The position numbers were made by a program, and so were the translations under genes. Below, in pieces: positions 1 through 6,935 of a stretch of DNA of 64,000 bases. The first letter of the stretch is position 1. Every line of letters starts with the position of its first letter. Where the stretch lies: positions 124,001 through 188,000 of the forward strand of contig JAGBFB010000029.1 in assembly GCA_017936665.1 (NCBI GenBank). The letters are read 5' to 3'. This stretch comes from Spirochaetaceae bacterium. Lineage in GTDB: Bacteria; Spirochaetota; Spirochaetia; Treponematales; Treponemataceae. The notes below the pieces were generated by a model, which had not been told where the DNA came from, ran no database searches, and worked only from the letters and a program-made list of their open reading frames with translations.

Positions 1-290
1 GCAAATTGAGTGAAGGTGTCAGAAAGAATGATTACTTGGCAAAGTTGTCGCAATTTATCTAAAAATTCTTTTGCTCCATCAAGAGGTTTGATTTTTGCGA
101 TTGTATTTTGAATATCCTTTAGAGTAAGATTGTGTTCTTTTAAAATTCCAATTCGTTTGTTCATAAGAACATTGTAATCTGGAATATCACGAGTTGTTAA
201 TTTTAATTCTTCAATTCCAGTTTCTTCAGCAAAGGCAATCCAAATTTCTGGAACTAAAACACCTTCTAAATCTAAACAAGTTACATACAT
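1..290 (-). CDS. thrH: ThrH-type phosphoserine phosphatase / homoserine phosphotransferase (3' end cut by window edge)
   Basis: About 96 N-terminal residues are visible; the rest lies beyond the left edge. The start reads MYVTCLDLEGVLVPEIWIAF, closely matching the conserved beginning of ThrH proteins, which belong to the HAD phosphatase superfamily. The DLEG motif (D7, E9) is the ThrH form of the HAD nucleophile motif, and the residues IILSDTF near the cut match the second HAD motif. ThrH dephosphorylates phosphoserine and can transfer phosphate to homoserine, so a role in serine/threonine metabolism is expected. The ATG at 290 follows an AGGAG five bases upstream. Family assignment is from recognition of the conserved N-terminus; the function of this copy is inferred. 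Confidence 0.9.
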   Translation of the reverse strand, partial: MYVTCLDLEGVLVPEIWIAFAEETGIEELKLTTRDIPDYNVLMNKRIGILKEHNLTLKDIQNTIAKIKPLDGAKEFLDKLRQLCQVIILSDTFTQF

Positions 291-309
291 AAAAACTCCT
301 ATAAGAACA

Positions 310-403
310 TTATCTTCGGCTTCTCAGGTGAAAAATAAAAACTGCTCCGGTTTCGCTTCGCTCAAAAGTCGCTATTTTTTCTTTTTCACCTTACAGCCGA
401 TAA
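310..403. repeat. Imperfect palindrome of about 90 bp between genes
   Basis: The ends pair as TTATC-CGGCT with AGCCGATAA, and the inner arms as GGTGAAAAA with TTTTTCACC. The centre contains TTCGCTTCGCTC, which resembles the GCGAAGCG cores of repeats near 40030 and 40140. It lies upstream of thrH and downstream of the antiporter at 523. It may be a dispersed palindromic element or a large terminator-like structure. Confidence 0.6.
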
Positions 404-522
404 TTAAATTCTTCTATCATGCAAAGAATAAAATATGAATATAAAAAATCTGTTCAATCACGTATTTTTTATATTTTTTTTAATATAATACGGTTTATTC
501 TAGTAGAAAAAAGTAATATTTT

Positions 523-2043
523 CTAGTACATCAAAAATCCTGCGATTGTAAAAAGAATCATAGAAATTCCAGCACCGATAAATCCGTAGGGCATTTGAGA
601 AATTCCGTGTTCAAAGTTATCGCATCCACAGGCAGAAGAACTAATAATTGTTGCGTCAGAATAGAAACAAATGTGGCTTCCAAAAACTCCAGCTGATAAA
701 ACTGCACTTACTGCCAAAACAGGATTTACGCCTACTGCTTGGGCTAGCGGAATTACGATAGGGAGTGCAATAATGTAAAGCCCCCAGTTTGTCCCTGTGA
801 TAAATTCAGTTATTCCCAAAATGACGAAAATTAAAAGAGGCATTAACTGAGGAATTTTTTCCATAACAGGAAGTACGCCTTGAATAATTGTTTGTGTAAA
901 CTGGATTCTGCTACTTGCATAACTGAATAAAAATGCCAAAACCATCAAAATTAATGGAAGAAGCATATTTTTTAAGCCTTCTATACAGTAATCTGCAAAT
1001 TCTTGAGCAGTCATTAATCCTCTTGAAACATACAAAACAAACATAAATCCAAGTGTGATAATTACGCCTTTTTGCATATCAATTCCACTAAAAATTGTTG
1101 CAAGAACTAAACATGCAATTGGTAGAAGAAAATCAATCATCTTTCCGTCTGTGTAAGTTTCGTTGGAATTTCCTCTAATATCAATTTTTTCTGAGCCTGG
1201 AGGGGCAACTGGTCCACCGTTTTTTACTCGATTATCAGCTTTTTTCATTCTTCCGATTGGTGGAATAACTCTTAAAATAAAAAGCAAAACGATAATTAAG
1301 GCTGCCCAAGCATAAAAGTTAAATGGAATTGTTTTTATGAAGTACAATAGAGAATTTTCTTCTGTTGTTAAACCGTTTGCAACAAACAAACGTGATGCAA
1401 AAACAGCCCAAGTTGAAATTGGCAAAATAACGCAAATTGGTGCGGCTGTAGAATCTACGATGTAGGTTAATTCTTCTCGTGAAACTTTGTGTTTATCTGT
1501 AATTGGTGCCATACAAGAACCAACTGTTAAACTATTTAGATAGTCATCAATGAATATGATAATTCCTAATAGGTAAGTCCACAAAAGAGTTCCCACCCTA
1601 GATTTTGAATGTTTTGCAACAAACTTTCCGAAGGCCAAACTTCCGCCTGTTTTTTCAATAAGTTTAATAATACTTCCCATTAAACCACAAACGATAATGA
1701 GCCAGCCTGTATCTTCATCCATCATTACAGATGTTAGACCTGTGTTAAATTCTGATAAAAAATGAGTTCTATCTGCAAAGATAAAACACATTAAGGTTGC
1801 AAGAATTAATGCTTCTAGTATGCGCTTAGTAGTGAAAATATAAACTATAAGAAATAAAGCAGGAATTAGGGCAAAAAATCCGATAGAAATTCCATTTTCA
1901 GTTATTTGTTCAGAAGTTATACCCTCTGGTAAAGGTGGCAAAAATGCAGTTATAAGTAATGTTCCACCAAGTACAAAAAAAGCAGTAAGAAAGAATCTAA
2001 TTATGCTTTGTTTTGTATTAACAGTTTTTAGTTGTGTGTCCAA
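523..2043 (-). CDS. NhaC-family Na+/H+ antiporter-like membrane protein
   Basis: This 506-residue protein is strongly hydrophobic, with about a dozen predicted membrane segments. It carries features of the NhaC ion-transporter family: a GTNWGLY segment in the second half and a late stretch with FGSHICFYSDATI, where polar residues sit in membrane helices. The family usually exchanges Na+ (sometimes with organic anions) for protons across the inner membrane. It begins at ATG 2043. It runs in the same direction as the toxin-antitoxin pair but is separated from it by 81 bp, so it is probably its own transcription unit. The transported substrate cannot be read from the sequence. Confidence 0.8.
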   Translation of the reverse strand: MDTQLKTVNTKQSIIRFFLTAFFVLGGTLLITAFLPPLPEGITSEQITENGISIGFFALIPALFLIVYIFTTKRILEALILATLMCFIFADRTHFLSEFNTGLTSVMMDEDTGWLIIVCGLMGSIIKLIEKTGGSLAFGKFVAKHSKSRVGTLLWTYLLGIIIFIDDYLNSLTVGSCMAPITDKHKVSREELTYIVDSTAAPICVILPISTWAVFASRLFVANGLTTEENSLLYFIKTIPFNFYAWAALIIVLLFILRVIPPIGRMKKADNRVKNGGPVAPPGSEKIDIRGNSNETYTDGKMIDFLLPIACLVLATIFSGIDMQKGVIITLGFMFVLYVSRGLMTAQEFADYCIEGLKNMLLPLILMVLAFLFSYASSRIQFTQTIIQGVLPVMEKIPQLMPLLIFVILGITEFITGTNWGLYIIALPIVIPLAQAVGVNPVLAVSAVLSAGVFGSHICFYSDATIISSSACGCDNFEHGISQMPYGFIGAGISMILFTIAGFLMY

Positions 2044-2124
2044 TAATTATCTCCATTATCTTGATAAAAACTACAAGTATAATGATAAGTCTAGATTATT
2101 TTTTTTGCAAGGCTTATTTTATAT

Positions 2125-2337
2125 CTAATCTTCTTCGCGACTTTCTCTTAATACCTCTAGCAAAATTTCTTTTTTGATATTAGCAAGAGTTTTTATATTT
2201 TCAAATGGAGAAGTATAATTTTCTTCTGGTGTAATTTTAAAACAAGAGCCATCTGAGCGAGTAACTAAAACACCTCCGTCTTTTTTAGATTTTTCTAAGG
2301 CGGTAGCAAAGTTTTGCCGTGCCTCTGAGTATGTCAT
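2125..2337 (-). CDS. Phd/YefM-like antitoxin
   Basis: A 70-residue protein beginning MTYSEARQNFATALEK, the typical DNA-binding N-terminus of Phd/YefM antitoxins, followed by VLVTRSDG and an acidic C-terminal tail that would wrap the toxin. I chose ATG 2337 because it overlaps the toxin's stop codon as TAATG, a classic translational-coupling arrangement; a GTG at 2346 would add three residues. It should neutralise the PIN protein encoded just upstream and repress the operon. The toxin gene comes first, the reverse of the usual order. Family assignment is fairly secure; the partnership is inferred from overlap. Confidence 0.8.
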   Translation of the reverse strand: MTYSEARQNFATALEKSKKDGGVLVTRSDGSCFKITPEENYTSPFENIKTLANIKKEILLEVLRESREED

Positions 2338-2726
2338 TACAAGCACTTTATCCCCCTTTTTAATGCAGTGGACTTCATTTTTTCATCTAAAGTAAAAAGT
2401 GGTTCTGATAATTGGTTTGCAATGTTTAAATAATATGAATCATACGCATATGAATTTGATTCAGCTGCAATAACTATTGAATTTGCAATATCAGGTTCAA
2501 TCAATCTAATTGGAATTTTGTAAAACTCATGTAAAACTAAAATTGCTTCTGAGGTTGTAAGCAAATTACGTTTTATAAGTTTACTTAATGCATTACCAAT
2601 TTCAAATGGTAAACAAGTTGGAGATAATAGAATTTTTTTTTCTGTGGTTTTTGCAACCAAATTATTATCATCTTGATTTAATAAGAATGCCAAAATACAA
2701 GATGCATCAATTACAATACTATTCAT
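2337..2726 (-). CDS. PIN-domain ribonuclease toxin (VapC-like)
   Basis: A 129-residue protein of PIN-domain length. The four acidic residues expected in the metal-binding active site are visible: D7 in VIDAS, E42 in PFEIGN, D96 in YDSYYL and D114 in TLDEK. VapC-type toxins cleave RNA, often initiator tRNA or rRNA, and slow growth when the antitoxin is lost. It is the first gene of a two-gene operon with the Phd-like antitoxin and overlaps its start. All catalytic residues are present, so it is probably active. The RNA target cannot be inferred. Confidence 0.85.
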   Translation of the reverse strand: MNSIVIDASCILAFLLNQDDNNLVAKTTEKKILLSPTCLPFEIGNALSKLIKRNLLTTSEAILVLHEFYKIPIRLIEPDIANSIVIAAESNSYAYDSYYLNIANQLSEPLFTLDEKMKSTALKRGIKCL

Positions 2727-2780
2727 AATTTAATTGTACTATTGTACAAGTTAGTTGTCAAGGATTGTTTACATATTTAA

Positions 2781-2820
2781 AAACAAAAAAGCAAAGTGCA
2801 GAAATTACACTTTGCTTTTG
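2781..2820 (-). terminator. Rho-independent terminator of the lipoprotein gene
   Basis: A perfect stem, AAAAGCAAAGTG pairing with CACTTTGCTTTT around a 9-base loop, is followed on the minus strand by a T-rich run. It lies just beyond the stop of the lipoprotein gene and ahead of the toxin gene, so it separates these transcripts. Confidence 0.8.
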
Positions 2821-2847
2821 AAAAATCTTTTAGAAAATAAAGTTAGT

Positions 2848-3393
2848 TTACTTTTTCTTTAATCGTGTGAATGTTCCTGCATATTCGTTTTCAAGAATTA
2901 GTTCGTCATTTATAATTGAAACAGAAAATGATGTTCCTGTTACTGCATTATCTTCTATCATATAAAGTCTATCATCTTCAAAATACCAAGAACCAGTTAC
3001 GGATTCTGTTTCTGTTTCTGTTTCGGAAACTTCTTCTCCGGGTATTTCAATATAATTTCCTTCTCCATCAATTCCATAGAATCCTCCTGTCCATCCAGAT
3101 TTCTTTTGTGTTATTTCTGATGTAGAACTAAAACTATCACTATTAAATGTATAAGTTACTGTTGTTGTTATTTTTAAAGTTATTTCATCACAATAATTGT
3201 TACTGTTTTCAGGAAGATATCCTGCACCTAAATCAGTTTCAGTTGTTAGAGTTTGATACCAAGTAGGTCCCATAAGTTGTTGTTCAAGAGATTCTTTTAC
3301 AATTTTATCATTATCTCCATTAGGTTTATCACCACAACTTACAAACATAAACACTACTGCGATTGCTAAAGCAATAACAATTCCTTTTTTCAT
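2848..3393 (-). CDS. Putative lipoprotein behind a poly-G promoter
   Basis: A 181-residue protein with a lipoprotein signal peptide: basic MKK start, hydrophobic core and FVSC lipobox with Cys20 as the predicted lipidated residue. The mature part is polar, with an acidic ETETETES stretch encoded by three tandem TTCTGT hexamers (minus-strand view ACAGAA) at 3004-3021. I do not recognise a family; the beta-rich C-terminal half (SWYFEDDRLYMIED and following) suggests a small beta-sandwich or lipocalin-like fold, which is a guess. Translation should be efficient, with AGGAGG before ATG 3393. The promoter holds eight G in its spacer, so expression may be phase variable. It is followed by its own terminator. 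Confidence 0.75.
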   Translation of the reverse strand: MKKGIVIALAIAVVFMFVSCGDKPNGDNDKIVKESLEQQLMGPTWYQTLTTETDLGAGYLPENSNNYCDEITLKITTTVTYTFNSDSFSSTSEITQKKSGWTGGFYGIDGEGNYIEIPGEEVSETETETESVTGSWYFEDDRLYMIEDNAVTGTSFSVSIINDELILENEYAGTFTRLKKK

Positions 3394-3438
3394 TATAAAA
3401 ATCCTCCTGTGTTATTTTTTTTATTTCACACAATTTCT

Positions 3439-3466
3439 ATTTTATCGCAATACCCCCCCCAGTCAA
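3439..3466 (-). promoter_or_regulatory. Sigma-70-type promoter with an 8-G tract in the spacer
   Basis: On the minus strand TTGACT (3466-3461, five of six consensus) is followed by 16 bp and then TAAAAT (3444-3439, five of six). The spacer is eight consecutive G plus TATTGCGA. The predicted start of transcription is about 40 bases before the lipoprotein ATG at 3393. Slippage that adds one G would give the optimal 17-bp spacing. Confidence 0.75.
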
Positions 3467-3756
3467 GTATGGATTTGTTAAATTTAAAGGTTGAAAAACT
3501 CCCTTGAAAAAGTGTTTTTGGGATTCCTATTATCTATATTTTCTAATACTTGTAACTTTCTGTGATATGTTCTATTCTATTGAAGAATTTAAAAATTTGC
3601 GTTGCAAGTTTTTTTTACCTACTTATTTATTTTAGAAATGAGTAACAAAGCCCGTAGACAAAAAATAGACAAACGAAGCATTGCAAGCGTAGCGTAGCAC
3701 TAGCGAGTTTGTGGATTTTTGGCGAGAGGGATTTGTTTTCTCGATTGGAGTTTTTT
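3467..3756. other. Intergenic stretch without a recognised gene
   Basis: The gap between the lipoprotein start and the next gene is over 300 bases and no coding pattern is convincing. Near 3674-3713 there is a GC-richer patch in which ACAAAC pairs with GTTTGT around GCGTAGCGTAGCACTAGCG, similar in style to the GCGAAGCG repeats elsewhere. The remainder is AT-rich and should include the promoter of the gene at 3757. Confidence 0.5.
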
Positions 3757-4533
3757 ATGGCTGAAAAAAAACAAAAACGTATCGTTTCCGCTGATACAGG
3801 AAAGGATGTAACAAAAAAAGCTAGAACAAAAGTATCAGGGAAAGGTGCAACACCTACAGGTAGTACAGGTGGTTTAAGATTTGGAGCAATTTTCCTTTGG
3901 GTTCTTGCTATTGCTTGTGAAGTAATGGCTTTAATGGTTCTTTGGGGAAAAATTTCTATCGGTTCAATTCCAATGTTGTATTCATTGATTGGTTTCCTTG
4001 TTCTTGATTTAATTTTTGTAGTTATTGGTTCACAACTTTGGAAAAAAGCAAATCACATCAAACCAGCTTCAGAAAAAAACAAGTTTACTTTCTGGCTCTG
4101 GAACAATCTTGGATTTATCGTTAGCGTAATTGCTTTTATGCCTATCATCATTCTTATTCTTGTAAACAAAGATGCTGATAAAAAAACAAAAGCAATCGCA
4201 ACAGCAGTTGCAGTAGTAGCTTTGGCAGTTGGTGGTCTTACAGGAATCGATTGGAATCCAGTTTCACAAGAAGATTTTATTGAAGCATCAGAAGATGTTT
4301 TCTGGACATCAGGTGGAACAAAATATCACACAAGTCAAGATTGTTCTTCATTAAACCGTTCAGAAGAATTAGTTTTAGGTTCTGTTGAACAAGCAACTGA
4401 AGCAGGAAAAACAGGACTTTGTTCTTTCTGTGAAAAACGTGATGCAAAAGCTCTTGAAGGAGAAGAAAGCAACACAATCAAACTTGAAGACATCGTTGAT
4501 TCTATCGAAGAAGAACTTCCTATTGCAAACTAA
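3757..4533 (+). CDS. Membrane protein with C-terminal Cys/His (possible zinc-binding) domain
   Basis: A 258-residue protein. A basic cytoplasmic N-terminus is followed by about four membrane segments (roughly residues 37-63, 68-91, 107-131 and 142-159) and a soluble tail. The tail holds KYHTSQDCSSLNRS and, about 20 residues later, GLCSFC, a pattern seen in small Ada-like metal-binding domains that use C and H residues. I chose ATG 3757, preceded by GGAG; an upstream GTG at 3709 has no site. The end is strongly acidic. It sits 22 bp before ychF in the same direction, so the two may be cotranscribed. Function is unknown. Confidence 0.75.
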   Translation: MAEKKQKRIVSADTGKDVTKKARTKVSGKGATPTGSTGGLRFGAIFLWVLAIACEVMALMVLWGKISIGSIPMLYSLIGFLVLDLIFVVIGSQLWKKANHIKPASEKNKFTFWLWNNLGFIVSVIAFMPIIILILVNKDADKKTKAIATAVAVVALAVGGLTGIDWNPVSQEDFIEASEDVFWTSGGTKYHTSQDCSSLNRSEELVLGSVEQATEAGKTGLCSFCEKRDAKALEGEESNTIKLEDIVDSIEEELPIAN

Positions 4534-4555
4534 AGTTTAAGAGGCGTTAAATTTT

Positions 4556-5665
4556 ATGGCTATAAATTGTGGTATCGTCGGTTTACCTAATGTTGGAAAA
4601 TCAACAATTTTCTCAGCGTTAACAGCAGCTCCTGCAGAAGCTGCAAATTATCCTTTCTGTACAATAAATCCTAATGTTGGAATTGTAGATTTACCTGATT
4701 CTAGATTAGATTTTCTTGTAAAAACTTTTGAACCTAAAAAACGCATTCCTGCCAGTGTTGAATTTGTTGATATTGCAGGACTTGTAAAAGGTGCATCAAA
4801 AGGTGAAGGACTTGGAAATCAATTTTTAGGACACATTCGTGAAGTTGGTGTTATTGCACAAGTTGTTAGATGTTTTGATAATGCTGATATCGTTCACGTA
4901 AACAATAAAATTGATCCAGCTGACGATATTGCAACAATCAATATGGAATTGGCTTTTGCAGATTTAGATACTGTTGAAAAACGTATGGAAAAAGCTCAAC
5001 GAAACGCTCGTGTTATGGGAAAAGAAGAGCAAAAAAAATCTGCTGTAATTATGAGTGCTTTAGAAAAAATTAAACCTTTGCTTGAAAATGGTGAAGGTGC
5101 TCGTAAAGCCGATTTAACAGATGATGAAAAACTTGCAATTTACGATTGTCATCTTATCACAATGAAACCACAACTTTATGTTTGTAATGTTGATGAAGAT
5201 GGAATCAAAAACGGAAATCAATATATCGAAACTGTAAAGAAGATTGCCAGCGAAGAAGGTTCAGATGTTGTTGTAATCTGTGGAAAATTTGAAGCAGAAC
5301 TTGCTGACATGGAAAATCCAGAAGACCGCCTTGCTTTCTTAGAAGAATTAGGTTTAGAAGAATCTGGTTTATCTGTTTTAGCTCGGGCAGCATATCATCT
5401 TATGGGATTGAGAACTTTCTTTACCGCAGGAAGCGACGAATGTCGTGCCTGGACAATTCACGCAGGCGACACCGCTCCAAAGGCAGCTGGCGTTATCCAT
5501 ACTGATTTTGAAAAAGGATTTATTAAGGCAGAAACCTATTCTTTTGAAGATTTAGTAAAATACGGAAACGAAGCCGAAATAAAAGCTGCTGGTCGCTACC
5601 GCATCGAAGGCAAAGAATACATTGTAGCCGATGGTGACGTGATGTTCTTTAAATTTAACGTATAG
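4556..5665 (+). CDS. ychF: YchF/OLA1-type ribosome-associated ATPase
   Basis: A 369-residue, full-length YchF. The P-loop GLPNVGKS is at residues 9-16, followed by NYPFCTINPNVG and the DIAGLVKGASKGEGLGNQFL region, all diagnostic of this Obg-like family; the C-terminal TGS domain ends VMFFKFNV. YchF binds ribosomes, prefers ATP over GTP and influences stress responses. The 3' third is visibly richer in GC than the 5' part, and a second copy of the last ten codons lies 49 bp downstream (5715-5744), which suggests that the tail was replaced by recombination. The open reading frame is intact. Confidence 0.97.
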   Translation: MAINCGIVGLPNVGKSTIFSALTAAPAEAANYPFCTINPNVGIVDLPDSRLDFLVKTFEPKKRIPASVEFVDIAGLVKGASKGEGLGNQFLGHIREVGVIAQVVRCFDNADIVHVNNKIDPADDIATINMELAFADLDTVEKRMEKAQRNARVMGKEEQKKSAVIMSALEKIKPLLENGEGARKADLTDDEKLAIYDCHLITMKPQLYVCNVDEDGIKNGNQYIETVKKIASEEGSDVVVICGKFEAELADMENPEDRLAFLEELGLEESGLSVLARAAYHLMGLRTFFTAGSDECRAWTIHAGDTAPKAAGVIHTDFEKGFIKAETYSFEDLVKYGNEAEIKAAGRYRIEGKEYIVADGDVMFFKFNV

Positions 5666-5670
5666 ACTGC

Positions 5671-5709
5671 AAGTTTTCGACAGAAAACTTGATAGTTTCC
5701 GAAGGAAAC
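5671..5709. repeat. Pair of small perfect hairpins after ychF
   Basis: AAGTTTTC-GACA-GAAAACTT (5671-5690) and GTTTCC-GAA-GGAAAC (5695-5709) are two perfect short palindromes in tandem, lying between the true ychF stop and the duplicated tail. A third related palindrome, TTTTCCGAAGAAAA, occurs near 5865. They look like inserted repeat units rather than a normal terminator because no T-run follows. Confidence 0.6.
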
Positions 5710-5714
5710 GCAGA

Positions 5715-5744
5715 GATGTGATGTTCTTTAAGTTCAATGTATAA
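5715..5744 (+). pseudogene. Relic second copy of the ychF 3' end
   Basis: These 30 bases encode D-V-M-F-F-K-F-N-V-stop, identical to the end of ychF (5636-5665). The two copies differ at five bases, all at third codon positions (GAC/GAT, AAA/AAG, TTT/TTC, AAC/AAT, TAG/TAA). No start or upstream gene body accompanies this copy. It is best read as the left-behind tail of another ychF allele. Confidence 0.75.
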
Positions 5745-5764
5745 CAGATGTTTTGTAAGTCTGA

Positions 5765-5835
5765 TGTCATTCCGAACTTGTTTCGGAATCTATCACTTTT
5801 GTTCAGGTGGATGCTGAATCAAGTTCAACATGACA
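5765..5835. repeat. Dispersed palindromic element, copy A
   Basis: The element opens with TGTCATTCCGAACTTG-TTTCGGAATC, itself a hairpin, and closes with GATGCTGAATCAAG-TTCAACATGACA, a second hairpin. The outer TGTCA and TGACA also pair. Related copies occur at 42579, 42694 and, degraded, at 59444. It lies in the gap between ychF and the lipoprotein gene at 5957. Confidence 0.75.
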
Positions 5836-5939
5836 TAATTTTTTAGACATCAATGTTTTCCGAAGAAAATTCAATGTGTAAGAAAAAATTGTAAAAAAAT
5901 TTAATTTTTTTTGCAAAAATTTCTTTAAAATTCAATTTT

Positions 5940-5984
5940 AAACCAATAATAAAGGTATGAGATACTTACTTTTATTATTGGTTT
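5940..5984 (+). promoter_or_regulatory. Long hairpin with a start codon at its inner end
   Basis: AAACCAATAATAAA (5940-5953) is perfectly complementary to TTTATTATTGGTTT (5971-5984). Four further inner pairs (5954-5957 with 5967-5970, one of them G-U) extend the stem to 18 bp and leave a 9-base loop. The ATG at 5957, with its weak AAAGG, is therefore buried in structure. A T-rich run follows the second arm. It could control translation, act as an attenuator, or be an operator. Confidence 0.6.
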
Positions 5985-6916
5985 TATTTTTTTGTACAAG
6001 TTGCAAAGAAGCAGATGTTGAACCTGAAACAGAAACTACAACTGTCACTGTAGAAATTAAAATTGCAAGTTGGAATTTGCAAACATTTTTTGATGCTGTA
6101 AAAGTTGGAACAGAGTATTCGGAATTTACATCAAAAAAATCAACTTGGTCTGAAGAAAAATACAAAGTTCGGCTTAATCGGCTTTGCGAAATTCTGGAAT
6201 TAGCGGATGCTGATATTTTTATCATGCAGGAATTAGAAAATGAAGGAATTTTGTACGATATCATCAATAATTATCGATTGCAGGGTAGGCGAGATAAGGC
6301 ATATCTTTACGGGGCTTTTATTGGCGAGAAAAATCAAGCTTTTGGATGTGGAGTACTTTCAAAAATTCCGTTGTATAATTTAAAAAGTCATCAACTCGAT
6401 ATAAAAACTGAAAATGAAGAACAACCAGATATGCGTCCTTTAATGGAATTTTCACTTGATGAAGAAAATACAAAGCGAATTTTTGTTTGCCATTGGAAAT
6501 CTAAATCTGGTGGCGAACGTGAAACTGAACTTTGGCGAAATTATCAACAAAAACTTTTATCAAAGGTGATTAATTTTTCATCTTGTAATTTTGTAATTTG
6601 TGGTGACTTCAATAAAGACATAAATGATTTTGATATACAAAATGAAAAAGTAGTTCTAAAAAATGAAAATATCGAAATTTTGTTAAAATCTAGTTGGTTA
6701 ACTTTTCCTTTAGAGGAAAGTGGTTCATATTTTTATCAAAATAATTGGGAAAAAATTGATCATTTTTTTGTAAGCGAAAATTCCAAAATTAAAGAATTTT
6801 ATACTATAAAAAATGGTCCAAATATCACTTCTGAAGGCACTCCATTTAGATATAATCTTTGGAATGGGCAAGGATATTCAGACCATCTTCCTATAGTTTG
6901 TACTGTAATTTTTTAA
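5957..6916 (+). CDS. Endonuclease/exonuclease/phosphatase-fold lipoprotein
   Basis: A 319-residue protein with a lipoprotein signal ending in CTSC (Cys16). The mature part has the EEP (DNase I-like) signatures in order: ASWNLQTFFD, IMQELEN with the metal-binding Glu, a HWKSKSGG segment, CGDFNKD, and near the end SDHLPIV with the catalytic Asp-His pair. The fold covers nucleases, sphingomyelinases and inositol-phosphate phosphatases; a membrane-anchored extracytoplasmic nuclease for nucleotide scavenging is plausible but not proven. The start codon lies in a strong hairpin and has only a close-set AAAGG, so translation is probably weak or regulated. It stands alone between ychF and a convergent gene. 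Confidence 0.88.
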   Translation: MRYLLLLLVLFFCTSCKEADVEPETETTTVTVEIKIASWNLQTFFDAVKVGTEYSEFTSKKSTWSEEKYKVRLNRLCEILELADADIFIMQELENEGILYDIINNYRLQGRRDKAYLYGAFIGEKNQAFGCGVLSKIPLYNLKSHQLDIKTENEEQPDMRPLMEFSLDEENTKRIFVCHWKSKSGGERETELWRNYQQKLLSKVINFSSCNFVICGDFNKDINDFDIQNEKVVLKNENIEILLKSSWLTFPLEESGSYFYQNNWEKIDHFFVSENSKIKEFYTIKNGPNITSEGTPFRYNLWNGQGYSDHLPIVCTVIF

Positions 6917-6935
6917 CAATGAATTTTGATAAAAC

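Noticed and set aside
391-405. Sigma-28 -10 box (GCCGATAA)
   Set aside because: The octamer is one arm of the palindrome at 310-403, no TAAA lies at the correct distance upstream and no plus-strand gene follows.
2916-3125. Plus-strand open frame opposite the lipoprotein gene
   Set aside because: Its translation is low-complexity Leu/Phe-rich and no start signal is present; the minus-strand gene has a signal peptide, an RBS and a promoter.
5766-5835. Rho-independent terminator for ychF
   Set aside because: The hairpins here lack a following T-run and recur elsewhere with the same sequence, so a dispersed repeat is the better description.
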